A stretch of 10,475 nt of DNA from Spirochaetaceae bacterium (GCA_003564775.1 PXEI01000296.1:1-10475); one strand, 5' to 3'. Counted from the stretch's first letter, positions 1 through 7,292 are shown. Made by a program: numbers and translations. The notes: generated by a model from the sequence alone, not told the origin.

Positions 1-1473
1 CACTGGTATGGCCTGTTCTAACGGCAGAGCAACCGGCTCAAGATAAAAGACCGGATCAAGCCTGCCGTAAATGGAGCGAATAACGCGGCTGATTCTGGGA
101 ATAAACTGGTTGAGGTGTATCTCCGAGACATCAACATCGGCATAGAGCATCTCATGCACCTCGGACATCGCTGCTAGACGACCTTCTAAGCCATGGGTAA
201 AGCCGTCGTAACTCAGCTTGTCCTCTACCGCGTTTGCCTCTTGACTCCTTTGGAGGCGAACAAGGCTGAGGATGAGCTGCAGGTTGTTCTTGACTCGGTG
301 ATGTACTTCTCGTAGCAGTGTGTCTTTCTGATAGAGGCTCTCCTGCAGGGACTTCTCGGTGAGGTCCCGTTCACGACTGCGGGTTTCAAGGGCATCGGCC
401 ATACGTCTCATCTGCTGGCCCAGACGACCAATCTCGCTGGGGTCGGTGGGCAGATCAAAATCTGCTGAGATATGCCCCTGGCTAATCTGTTCGGCAACAA
501 AGTTAAGACGGTGCAGGCGGCGGCCAAACGCCAGGTTGCCGAAAAGTTGGGCGAGTGCAAGGGCAGCGAGAACTACCCCGGCCATGAGGAGTGTGTTCCG
601 CCTCAGGGTTGCAATCATGGGAGCCCGCGCACGTTCCTCGGGTACACCCAGCAATACTGTTAGGTAGGGCGTGTCCGAGTGAGGCAGGTACACCGGACGG
701 GTTGCGTAGAAGCGGCGTATCCCATCCGGACCTTCTAATGCCCCACTACCGGCAAGCGGAGGGGTGCTGGCGGTGGTACGAACTGGGTTGTTGGTACCAC
801 GAGCAGCCGGGTAGGAAAAAAGGGTGGTGCCGTTGTGATCTATCAGGGTGAGCGTGCTCTCGGGTGGGAACTCCAAGCTTTCAAACACCTCGGCGTAGCT
901 GCTGAGTCTGTACACCAGGCCCATTGCGCCTAAGGTGCGGCCCTGTGCATCCTCAATGGCGTAGGCAAAGGCCAGCGACTCCTCCTGCCCAAAACGCGAA
1001 ACAACGTACTCACCAACCGCAAAACGTTCACCAGCAAGCACCTCACGAATGTGCTTGCGGTCGCTAAGATCGGTACCCAGTTCCAGTTGCGGGGAAGCCT
1101 GTACAAAGCCCCGCGTATCGGTATAGGACATGTTCACGTACTCCGGATTCCGGTCCAGTACGCGTTGCATGAAGGCCTCCTGGCGTTCACGGCTGGGCTC
1201 CCGGAAGACCTGTACAGCCGCTATGGTGCTGAGGGTCTGTTCAACCGAGGTGGTTATCTGGTGTTGGATCTGAGCGAAGGTCTCTGCCTGGCGGCGGACA
1301 TCGTCCCTGACATCCTGCTCAAGCATGGAGCCGTGCTCAAGTCCACTGAAAATAATTATGGCAAGGGCAGGCGTTACAGCCACCAGGCCCACAAGTGAAA
1401 GTGCACCACGGATGCTAAAAAAGAGGTGCGCCAGCGAGTGGCGTTTGTGCTGAGTGGAATGGTGAAGACTCAC
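1..1473 (-). CDS. Membrane sensor histidine kinase (dCACHE-HAMP-HisKA_2), partial, C-terminus beyond window
   Basis: The minus strand is open without interruption for 491 codons from a GTG at 1473 down to base 1, so the gene leaves the window on the left. Visible order: short basic N-terminus, membrane helix about residues 24-44, extracytoplasmic region about 45-290, second membrane helix about 294-314, HAMP-like linker about 312-366, then the H-box EVHHRVKNNLQ at about 389-399. That box is typical of HisKA_2 kinases; the second His (about 392) is the likely phosphate acceptor by family alignment. The outer region carries the GTDLSDRKHIREVLAG and DAQGRTLGAMGLVY patterns of dCACHE ligand-binding domains. 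The ATP-binding domain must lie beyond base 1. GTG is the only reasonable start found after the upstream in-frame stop, and it has no clear Shine-Dalgarno. The ligand and the partner response regulator are unknown. It is divergent from the carboxypeptidase gene. Confidence 0.9.
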   Translation of the reverse strand, partial: MSLHHSTQHKRHSLAHLFFSIRGALSLVGLVAVTPALAIIIFSGLEHGSMLEQDVRDDVRRQAETFAQIQHQITTSVEQTLSTIAAVQVFREPSRERQEAFMQRVLDRNPEYVNMSYTDTRGFVQASPQLELGTDLSDRKHIREVLAGERFAVGEYVVSRFGQEESLAFAYAIEDAQGRTLGAMGLVYRLSSYAEVFESLEFPPESTLTLIDHNGTTLFSYPAARGTNNPVRTTASTPPLAGSGALEGPDGIRRFYATRPVYLPHSDTPYLTVLLGVPEERARAPMIATLRRNTLLMAGVVLAALALAQLFGNLAFGRRLHRLNFVAEQISQGHISADFDLPTDPSEIGRLGQQMRRMADALETRSRERDLTEKSLQESLYQKDTLLREVHHRVKNNLQLILSLVRLQRSQEANAVEDKLSYDGFTHGLEGRLAAMSEVHEMLYADVDVSEIHLNQFIPRISRVIRSIYGRLDPVFYLEPVALPLEQAIPV

Positions 1474-1594
1474 AATGGAATAAAAGATATCACGGATTTC
1501 CGAACCGTCACAGCGTAAGAGATTCCAAGCTGCGACTCCTGAACGTACTCAGCAAATTGAACACCAAGGTTCATATCCGGTAGTATGCATCCCT
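1474..1594. promoter_or_regulatory. Divergent intergenic region between kinase and carboxypeptidase genes
   Basis: These 121 bases separate two divergent starts and must hold both promoters. On the plus strand a candidate promoter lies at 1557-1586. On the minus strand only a weak -10-like TATCTT (1489-1484) is seen, with no good -35 hexamer. The plus-strand segment CACGGATTTCCGA at 1491-1503 resembles the palindrome in the suf promoter (3673-3686). Neither start codon has a recognisable Shine-Dalgarno at normal spacing. No terminator hairpin is visible, as expected for a divergent region. Confidence 0.5.
1557..1586 (+). promoter_or_regulatory. Candidate sigma70-type promoter for the carboxypeptidase gene
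   Basis: TTGAAC (1557-1562) and TAGTAT (1581-1586) are separated by 18 bases; each matches four of six consensus positions. The -10 ends eight bases before the ATG at 1595, so transcription from it would begin at or almost at the start codon. This is an inference from hexamer matching only. Confidence 0.35.
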
Positions 1595-2875
1595 ATGAAG
1601 CGACTCTACATACGGCAGGCTACCGCCTTGCTACTCTTCGTCTTTTTTCCGGCTCTGCTTTTTTCCGCACCCGGAGCACATATCTCCCTCCAGTCACCTC
1701 AGGGTCTTGGCCAATGGTACCCACCACCACCCGAAATCTCGGCTCGCTCCGCGGTGGTTCTTGACGCCGAGACCGGTGCCTTGTTGTATGAGAAAAATGC
1801 CGACCTCGTCATTCCCCCGGCCTCTCTGACCAAGCTTGCCGCTATGCAGGTAGCGCTTCGAGCCACTGAGACGGGGCGCATAGCGTTGGAGGACGAGGTC
1901 TTGCTGCGCCCTGATAGTTATGCGCTGAACATGCCGCCCGGTTCTTCGCTTATGTTCTTAGGCCCCGGACAGCGGGTCACGGTGGACGATCTGCTGCGAG
2001 GTCTTGCTGTGCCGTCGGGGAACGACGCAGCGAGCGCACTGGCCTATCACGTTTCCAATGGTGTTCCGCAGTTTATTGATGAGATGAATGCCGAGATGGA
2101 GCGCATTGGGCTTAGCAAGACCCGCTTTGAGGAACCTTCGGGATACAGCCCTCTTAATCAAACAACCGCACGTGAGTTTGCCGAGTTCGTCCACAAGTAC
2201 CTAACTGCCTGGCCTGAAACGCTCGCTAGATATCACTCCCTTAAGGAGTACGCGTACCCGGCCGCTGAAAACCTCGTTGCCCCGCATGCAGAGGGGCCTA
2301 TTCTCCAGCGTAACCGAAACACGCTGCTGTGGGACTATCCCGGTGTGGATGGGCTCAAAACCGGCTTCATCCCATCATCCGGGTACAACATTGCACTGAC
2401 TGGGGAACAAAATGGGCGTCGGCTTATTGTTGTGGTTCTTGGTGCTCCTGGCGATACACACGCAATTGGCGGTGCCAACCGTTCACGTGATGGCAAGGTA
2501 CTGCTCGATTACGGATTCGAAGAGTTTGAAACTCTGGCGCTGGGCGCACCCCAGGTTTCCGGAATTCGGGTATGGAAAGGAGAAAGGGCCGATCTGGACC
2601 TTGGCGTAGAAGAAGCACCGCGACTGACCCTGCCCAGAGGCCTCCGAAACCAGTTGGTCGGTGAGCTGGAGTACGAGGAGGAAGTAGAAGCACCGGTGCG
2701 GATGGGACAGGCCTTGGGTCGGGCAATCTGGCGGGTCGGTGACACCGTGATTGCCGAGACATCGCTTGTGGCCAGGGCCGATGTGGGGCGAGGCAACCCG
2801 TTTACGGTGGTATATCACTCGCTGTGGCTCTTTTTTCGGTCGGTAGGGGAGTTCTTTACAAGGCTTCTTGGGTGA
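1595..2875 (+). CDS. dacA: D-alanyl-D-alanine carboxypeptidase, PBP5/S11 family
   Basis: This enzyme removes the terminal D-alanine from peptidoglycan stem peptides in the periplasm and so limits cross-linking. The 426-residue protein has a signal peptide (basic MKRLYIR, hydrophobic core about 10-24, cleavage probably near 25-28). All three active-site motifs of serine peptidase family S11 are present: SLTK at 77-80 (nucleophile Ser77, Lys80), SGN at 141-143 and KTG at 255-257. A PBP5-type C-terminal beta domain covers about residues 305-395. The tail SLWLFFRSVGEFFTRLLG is an amphipathic or hydrophobic helix suited to membrane anchoring, as in PBP5. The length is normal for the family. The symbol is a family-level label: DacA, DacC and DacF types cannot be told apart here. 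The start is chosen because the signal peptide begins there; no Shine-Dalgarno is evident. An ATG at 1585 is in another frame. Confidence 0.93.
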   Translation: MKRLYIRQATALLLFVFFPALLFSAPGAHISLQSPQGLGQWYPPPPEISARSAVVLDAETGALLYEKNADLVIPPASLTKLAAMQVALRATETGRIALEDEVLLRPDSYALNMPPGSSLMFLGPGQRVTVDDLLRGLAVPSGNDAASALAYHVSNGVPQFIDEMNAEMERIGLSKTRFEEPSGYSPLNQTTAREFAEFVHKYLTAWPETLARYHSLKEYAYPAAENLVAPHAEGPILQRNRNTLLWDYPGVDGLKTGFIPSSGYNIALTGEQNGRRLIVVVLGAPGDTHAIGGANRSRDGKVLLDYGFEEFETLALGAPQVSGIRVWKGERADLDLGVEEAPRLTLPRGLRNQLVGELEYEEEVEAPVRMGQALGRAIWRVGDTVIAETSLVARADVGRGNPFTVVYHSLWLFFRSVGEFFTRLLG

Positions 2876-2891
2876 TTAAGGTAATCGGAAT

Positions 2892-2920
2892 TTGCCACCG
2901 ACGCTTCACAGCAGTATCTT
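2892..2920 (+). promoter_or_regulatory. Candidate sigma70-type promoter for sodA
   Basis: TTGCCA (2892-2897, five of six consensus positions) and TATCTT (2915-2920, four of six) have the ideal 17-base spacing. The predicted start of transcription near 2927 leaves a leader of about 37 bases that includes the Shine-Dalgarno. The -35 hexamer overlaps TCGGAATTTGCC (2885-2896), which resembles the suf promoter palindrome read on the opposite strand. Confidence 0.45.
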
Positions 2921-2950
2921 CGCACTAAGACAAAGAACTACGTGAAACAA

Positions 2951-2957
2951 AAAGGAG
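2951..2957 (+). promoter_or_regulatory. Ribosome binding site of sodA
   Basis: AAAGGAG lies six bases before the ATG at 2964 and fixes that start. It shows that canonical Shine-Dalgarno sites are used here, in contrast to the carboxypeptidase and kinase genes. Confidence 0.8.
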
Positions 2958-2963
2958 CACTAT

Positions 2964-3569
2964 ATGGCATTTACCACACCAGCACTTCCCTATGATTACA
3001 ACGCACTTGAGCCCTACATAGATGAGCAGACAATGCACATTCACCATGACAAGCACCATGAGGCCTATGTATCTAAGCTGAACGCAGCAGTTGAGGGTAC
3101 TCAGTTCGCAGACATGCCTATTGAGGAACTTGTCGCAAAGATTAATGAAGTTCCGGAAGCCAAGAGGACTGCGGTTCGGAATAACGGCGGAGGACACGCA
3201 AATCACAGCCTGTTCTGGACGGTAATGAGCAAGGACGGTGGCGGAGAGCCTGAAGGCGAACTGGCAGAAGCCATCAAGTCTGCGTTTGGTAGCTTTGATG
3301 AGTTTAAGGCAGCTTTTACAGCGGCTGCTACGACTCGCTTTGGAAGCGGTTGGGCATGGCTGGTCTTGAACAACGGCAAGCTGGAGGTCATGAGCACTCC
3401 GAACCAGGACAATCCACTCATGGAAGGAAAAAAACCGCTTCTTGGGCTCGATGTCTGGGAGCATGCCTACTACCTGAAGTATCAAAACCGACGCCCCGAG
3501 TATATTGAGAACTTCTTCAATGTCATTAACTGGAAGCAGGTTGCCAAGAACTTCGCGGCTGCAAAGTAG
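2964..3569 (+). CDS. sodA: Superoxide dismutase, Mn-type of the Fe/Mn family
   Basis: It converts superoxide to oxygen and hydrogen peroxide. The 201-residue protein has no signal peptide and is probably cytoplasmic. Metal ligands by family alignment are His27 (in HIHHDKHH), His81 (in GGGHANHSLFW), Asp163 and His167 (in GLDVWEHAYYLKYQNRRP). Gly at about 76-77 together with Gln148 (in NQDNPLM) is the outer-sphere arrangement of Mn enzymes; Fe enzymes usually carry the Gln near position 69 instead. So I call it SodA, although dual Mn/Fe use cannot be ruled out from sequence. The gene has its own promoter candidate and Shine-Dalgarno and ends at a strong hairpin, so it is probably a single-gene transcript. 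Placement directly before the suf operon fits protection of Fe-S clusters. Confidence 0.95.
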   Translation: MAFTTPALPYDYNALEPYIDEQTMHIHHDKHHEAYVSKLNAAVEGTQFADMPIEELVAKINEVPEAKRTAVRNNGGGHANHSLFWTVMSKDGGGEPEGELAEAIKSAFGSFDEFKAAFTAAATTRFGSGWAWLVLNNGKLEVMSTPNQDNPLMEGKKPLLGLDVWEHAYYLKYQNRRPEYIENFFNVINWKQVAKNFAAAK

Positions 3570-3602
3570 ATACGACGAGCTTGTTGAGTTATCTAGTCTC
3601 TG

Positions 3603-3630
3603 AAAACCGGCACCTTAGGGTGCCGGTTTT
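3603..3630 (+). terminator. Strong rho-independent terminator after sodA
   Basis: A perfect 12-base inverted repeat, AAAACCGGCACC (3603-3614) and GGTGCCGGTTTT (3619-3630), encloses the four-base loop TTAG. The right arm ends in a T run and the left arm begins with an A run, so it could act on both strands, but only plus-strand genes are seen here. It separates sodA from the suf operon. Confidence 0.9.
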
Positions 3631-3668
3631 CGTACCCGCCTCCAGTGTCCTCACCGCCGTGGTATACA

Positions 3669-3697
3669 TTGACACGGAAATTCCGACTATGCTAAGT
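3669..3697 (+). promoter_or_regulatory. Candidate promoter of the suf operon
   Basis: A perfect TTGACA at 3669-3674 is the clearest -35 in the window. The matching -10 is uncertain: CTAAGT (3692-3697) or TAAGTT (3693-3698) sit at 17-18 bases but match poorly. TATGCT (3688-3693) matches better but is only 13 bases away. A weak -10 with a strong -35 is what one expects of a promoter that needs or is controlled by a regulator. Confidence 0.45.
3675..3685. promoter_or_regulatory. Palindromic operator candidate in suf promoter spacer
   Basis: CGGAAATTCCG is an 11-base palindrome (five-base arms, central A) starting directly after the -35 hexamer, where a bound repressor would block RNA polymerase. 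Similar sequences occur upstream of sodA (2885-2896, opposite strand) and in the 1491-1503 region. The binding protein is unknown; suf operons elsewhere are controlled by Rrf2-type (IscR, SufR) or Fur/PerR-type regulators, and this element is not one of their textbook sites. Confidence 0.3.
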
Positions 3698-3718
3698 TAG
3701 GAGCACCTAAGTAAGGAG
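3692..3718 (+). repeat. Tandem 12-base direct repeat carrying two Shine-Dalgarno cores before sufC
   Basis: CTAAGTTAGGAG (3692-3703) and CTAAGTAAGGAG (3707-3718) differ at one base and are 15 bases apart. Each contains AGGAG. The second copy is 10 bases before the sufC ATG and is the likely functional ribosome binding site; the first is 25 bases away, too far for normal initiation. Confidence 0.6.
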
Positions 3719-3728
3719 ATAAGCATTC

Positions 3729-4502
3729 ATGACTAGTCCGCTGTTGGAGCTTAAGGGTTTGTGTTCTACCGTCTTTTCGGAGGATACAGACCAGCAAATT
3801 CCCATTCTCAAAGGGGTAGACCTCACCATTAACAAAGGCGAGATTCACGTGCTCATGGGCGTGAACGGTTCTGGGAAGAGTAGTTTGGCTCATGTGCTCA
3901 TGGGTCACCCAAATCATCAGATAACTGAGGGCGAGGCTCATTTCGACGGAACGCCTATTCAAGATATGGAATCGGACGAGCGCGCACGTGCCGGTATGTT
4001 CCTGGCTTTTCAATATCCCCATGCGATTGGAGGGCTACCGGTAGGTACCTTTTTGAAGGCGGCGGTAGAGGCTCGGCGTAGCGAGGAAGTACCGTTCCGG
4101 GTTTTCAAGCGCGAACTTGATGCAGCGCTGGAGAAGCTAGGTATTAGTAAGGAGTTTCTTGGGCGCTCGTTGAATGAGGGTTTCTCTGGCGGTGAAAAAA
4201 AACGCAATGAAATTCTCCAAATGCACCTGCTGAAACCCACCCTGGCCATGCTGGATGAGACCGACTCAGGCTTGGATGTAGATGCCCTTAAGAAGGTGTT
4301 TCACGACGTACGCGAGTATGCAAACCAGGACAACGCGCTATTGGTCATTACTCATTATGACCGTGTGCTTGACTACATCAACCCCACCCACGTGCACATA
4401 ATGAGCGACGGTCGTATTGTCAAGTCCGGCGGTGCCGATCTGAGTAAGCGCATTGATGAAGAGGGCTTTGAGGCGGTTCTTGGCGTGGAGGCCTCGGTAT
4501 GA
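3729..4502 (+). CDS. sufC: SufC, ATPase of the SUF Fe-S cluster scaffold
   Basis: SufC is the ABC-type ATPase that drives conformational changes of the SufB-SufD scaffold in the cytoplasm. The 257-residue protein shows Walker A GVNGSGKS (44-51), Q-loop Gln95 in FLAFQYP, signature FSGGEKKRNE (about 152-161), Walker B and catalytic Glu177 in LAMLDETDSGLDVDAL, and the switch His209 in VITHYDR. The SGGEKKR signature and the DSGLD D-loop separate SufC from transporter ATPases. Walker A has Val45 where Pro is usual. The stretch between the first strand and ILKGV (about 13-24) is a few residues longer than usual. The start follows a good Shine-Dalgarno. It is the first gene of the operon; its stop overlaps the sufB start as ATGA. 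A run of eight A (4195-4202) falls within the signature codons. Confidence 0.97.
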   Translation: MTSPLLELKGLCSTVFSEDTDQQIPILKGVDLTINKGEIHVLMGVNGSGKSSLAHVLMGHPNHQITEGEAHFDGTPIQDMESDERARAGMFLAFQYPHAIGGLPVGTFLKAAVEARRSEEVPFRVFKRELDAALEKLGISKEFLGRSLNEGFSGGEKKRNEILQMHLLKPTLAMLDETDSGLDVDALKKVFHDVREYANQDNALLVITHYDRVLDYINPTHVHIMSDGRIVKSGGADLSKRIDEEGFEAVLGVEASV

Positions 4503-5935
4503 GCTCCGAGAAGACCGAGGTCGATTTCGACGTAGCCGACATCAACAAGGACTACGAGCGCCTCTACGGCTTCCACACCAATACCGACTACCTCAAGGAC
4601 AGCAAAAAGGGCGTTAGCCCGGATATCATTCGTGAGATTTCCAAAATCAAGAACGAACCGGAATGGATGCTTGAGTTCCGCCTGAACTCACTTGATATCT
4701 TTAACAGCATGCCTGACCCCACCTGGATGGACGGGAGTGTATTTGACGATATCAATTACGAAGACCTCTACTACTACGCCAGTGCCGGTGACAAAAAATA
4801 CAATGACTGGGACGATGTTCCCGAAGACATTAAGGACACCTTTGAACGGCTTGGTGTTCCGGAAGCTGAGCGCAAGTTTCTTGCTGGCGTGTCGGCCCAG
4901 TTTGAGTCTGAGGTTGTGTATCACCACATTCAGGAAGAGCTCGAGAAAAAGGGTGTTATATTCCTGGACTTTGACACCGGCATTCAGAAGCACGGTGACC
5001 TCATTCGCAAGTATATTGCGAAGTTGGTACCGCAGGGCGACAATAAGTTTGCCGCGCTCAACTCGGCATGTTGGTCTGGCGGTAGTTTTGTCTACATTCC
5101 TCCAGGCGTAAAGGTGGAGATTCCCCTCCAGGCGTATTTCCGCATAAACGCAGAGAGCATTGGACAGTTTGAACGAACGATCATTATTGCGGACAAGGGT
5201 GCTTCGGTTCATTACATAGAGGGCTGTACCGCGCCTACCTACTCGAAAACGGCCTTCCATACCGGGGTCATTGAGTTGTTTGCTGAGGAAGACGCGTATC
5301 TGCGCTACACCACTATTCAGAACTGGTCTACCAACGTGCTGAATCTGGTGACTCAGCGGGCAATTGCAAAGAAGAATGCCACGGTTGAGTGGATGGACGG
5401 TAACCTGGGAGCAAAGACAACCATGAAGTATCCGGCGGTCTACCTTGCTGAGCCGGGTGCGCGTGGACGGGTAGTGTCCATTGGGTACGCAAACAAGGGG
5501 CAACGTCAGGATGCAGGTGCAAAAATGATTCATGCCGCACCGCATACCACCAGCTCTATTACCGCCAAGTCCATCAGCCATAACGGAGGTCGGAGTTCGT
5601 ACCGTGGACTCATCAAGGTGAACAAGGGCGCCTCGCATGTGAAGACCGACGTTGATTGTGACGCGTTGCTCCTGGATGACTTCTCCGAGTCCGACACCTA
5701 TCCAACCATCGATGTACGTGAGCGTAAGGACGTCAGCGTCATGCACGAGGCGACTGTTGGGAAGGTAAGTGACGAGACAATTTACTACCTGAAAAGCCGT
5801 GGAATAAAGGAAGAAGATGCTTTGCTGATGGTGGTCAATGGATTTATTCAAGAGTTCACCAAAGAGCTCCCGATGGAGTACGCGGTTGAGCTTAATCGTC
5901 TTATTGCACTGGAAATGGAAGGATCAATCGGGTAA
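4499..5935 (+). CDS. sufB: SufB, Fe-S cluster scaffold subunit
   Basis: SufB is the scaffold subunit on which the nascent cluster is assembled, in complex with SufC and SufD. The 478-residue length is normal. The core beta-helix signature SACWSGGSFVYIPPGVKVE lies near residues 189-207, followed by EGCTAPTYS (Cys243). In the C-terminal part, Cys387 (DCDALLLDD) and Glu417 (VMHEATVGK) match the pair known in E. coli SufB as Cys405 and Glu434; the separation is one residue larger here. The C-terminus KSRGIKEEDALLMVVNGF is the usual SufC-contacting helix region. The start codon overlaps the sufC stop (ATGA), so translation is probably coupled. A long antisense reading frame within this gene is a coding shadow. 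Confidence 0.97.
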   Translation: MSSEKTEVDFDVADINKDYERLYGFHTNTDYLKDSKKGVSPDIIREISKIKNEPEWMLEFRLNSLDIFNSMPDPTWMDGSVFDDINYEDLYYYASAGDKKYNDWDDVPEDIKDTFERLGVPEAERKFLAGVSAQFESEVVYHHIQEELEKKGVIFLDFDTGIQKHGDLIRKYIAKLVPQGDNKFAALNSACWSGGSFVYIPPGVKVEIPLQAYFRINAESIGQFERTIIIADKGASVHYIEGCTAPTYSKTAFHTGVIELFAEEDAYLRYTTIQNWSTNVLNLVTQRAIAKKNATVEWMDGNLGAKTTMKYPAVYLAEPGARGRVVSIGYANKGQRQDAGAKMIHAAPHTTSSITAKSISHNGGRSSYRGLIKVNKGASHVKTDVDCDALLLDDFSESDTYPTIDVRERKDVSVMHEATVGKVSDETIYYLKSRGIKEEDALLMVVNGFIQEFTKELPMEYAVELNRLIALEMEGSIG

Positions 5936-5941
5936 TCGGCT

Positions 5942-7282
5942 ATGATACAAAGTCTACAACAGAAAAAGCTGAGCGAGCTGAACGCGGTTGAGCTATTGCG
6001 GGAACTCAAGAAGGCCGACCCTTCGCACTACGTTTCTCAGGAGCGCATGGGCCATGTTGAGCGAGCGCTTGAGCTTCCCTTGCCGGGAGCGCCGGATGAG
6101 GCGTGGCGCCGGGTTCCCATGGAAGGTCTGAACTTCGAATCACGACCAATAGTGCCGCCTCTCCTCGAAACACGCCTGAACGGCAAGCTTGTTGGCGCAG
6201 GTGGAACCAACGGATCCGGGCTTCCTGCCGGGCTAACCGTTGCGCGAGTACCCGGAGAGCTTGATGGGCAGACCTACGATGCCTTTAAGGCGTTTCGTGA
6301 ACGCTACTCTCTGCTGTTTGAGCAACGACGACGCAAGAACAAGGGCCGTGCGAACGATGTTCGAGAAAACAAGTTTCTCTCGTTTGCCGAGGCTCTTGCC
6401 GGAGACAGTCTGTTTGTTCGCAGCGAGAGCGGAACCCGGCACGAGACGCCACTCCATGTCTCGGTGCACAACACCACGCCAGGCTCGGTAGGACCAGCTG
6501 TAGTATGCATTCACGTCTGTGAGAACTCGCGTCTTTCTTTAGTGATTGACTACCAAGGTACCGAGTCCGATACCGTAACTATTCCGGTCATTAAGGCGGT
6601 AGTCGGCAAGGGTGGCGAGTTGCGCATTCTGCGTGCCGAGAAAATTGCCGACGACAGTCATTTGTTTTCGCATGAGTTTGTTATGGTTGAGGAAGACGCA
6701 AAACTCAACTCGGATGGTGTCTTTTTTGGGTCTAAGGCTACCATGTTGGAAGGTCTGTACAGTCTGATGGGGCGCAACGCGCGCGCCGATGTGCGGGGTT
6801 TGGTAAGCGTTCGAGGTACACAGTTCAGCGGGCAGAAGCTCACCATGGAGCACAACGCCGAGCATACCTACAGCGACACGACCGTGAAGACCGTCTTGTA
6901 TGACGCTGCGCACAGCCTTTTTGCAGGTACTATCAAAATACCAGCCGGTTCGCGACACAGTGAGGGATACGAGGAAAACCGTAACCTGCTCCTGGGTGAC
7001 GATGCGCACGCCGACTCAATTCCACAGCTTGAGATTATAGAGAACGAGGTCAAGTGTTCGCATGGCGCCACCATGACCTCTACCGTTCCGGAAGAGGTGT
7101 ATTATCTTCAGTCGCGTGGTTTGCCTGAGGCGGTGGCCGAACGTATTCTCGTCGGGGCCTTTTACCGGGAAATTCTGGAACAAATGGAACTGGTAAAAGA
7201 AGATGAAGCTACGCGGAATTTCGTAGCAACAGCCCTGCGTGAGGAAACCGGCCTGGAACTTGACCCAAGCGCTATGGTATAA
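5942..7282 (+). CDS. sufD: SufD, Fe-S cluster scaffold subunit
   Basis: SufD is the paralogue of SufB that pairs with it and helps iron entry during cluster assembly. The 446-residue protein has the poorly conserved helical N-terminus typical of SufD (about 1-90), a beta-helix core, and the diagnostic C-terminal block VKCSHGATMTSTVPEEVYYLQSRG written as Cys372-Ser-His374. His374 corresponds by position to the functionally important His360 of E. coli SufD. It follows sufB after six bases with no good Shine-Dalgarno at normal distance (GGAAGGA at 5917-5923 is far), so translational coupling is likely. The sequence between about 95 and 140 (FRERYSLLFEQRRRKNKGRAND) is strongly basic. I separate it from a second SufB by the lack of the SACWSGGSF signature and by length. 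Confidence 0.94.
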   Translation: MIQSLQQKKLSELNAVELLRELKKADPSHYVSQERMGHVERALELPLPGAPDEAWRRVPMEGLNFESRPIVPPLLETRLNGKLVGAGGTNGSGLPAGLTVARVPGELDGQTYDAFKAFRERYSLLFEQRRRKNKGRANDVRENKFLSFAEALAGDSLFVRSESGTRHETPLHVSVHNTTPGSVGPAVVCIHVCENSRLSLVIDYQGTESDTVTIPVIKAVVGKGGELRILRAEKIADDSHLFSHEFVMVEEDAKLNSDGVFFGSKATMLEGLYSLMGRNARADVRGLVSVRGTQFSGQKLTMEHNAEHTYSDTTVKTVLYDAAHSLFAGTIKIPAGSRHSEGYEENRNLLLGDDAHADSIPQLEIIENEVKCSHGATMTSTVPEEVYYLQSRGLPEAVAERILVGAFYREILEQMELVKEDEATRNFVATALREETGLELDPSAMV

Positions 7283-7292
7283 TTATCTCGAC

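Noticed and set aside
359..1398. Several plus-strand open frames of 63-115 codons in the left part of the window
   Set aside because: All are shadows of the uninterrupted 491-codon kinase frame on the minus strand, which has coherent domain architecture.
1585..1764. Out-of-frame ATG ten bases before the carboxypeptidase start, opening a 59-codon frame
   Set aside because: It has no ribosome site, its product has no recognisable feature, and it overlaps the signal-peptide coding region of a clear gene.
2925..3485. Minus-strand open frame of 186 codons antisense to sodA
   Set aside because: It is antisense to a clear superoxide dismutase gene with all metal ligands, and has no motif or ribosome site.
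3603..3630. Inverted repeat considered as a regulatory riboswitch-like structure for the suf operon
   Set aside because: It lies upstream of the suf promoter candidate and has the form of a simple intrinsic terminator of sodA.
3689..3700. Three-codon upstream frame (ATG CTA AGT TAG) before sufC
   Set aside because: It overlaps the probable -10 region, so it is likely not transcribed, and it has no ribosome site.
4688..5851. Minus-strand open frame of 387 codons antisense to sufB
   Set aside because: It lies entirely within the well-conserved sufB gene, its translation has no recognisable motif, and such frames arise from codon bias on the opposite strand.
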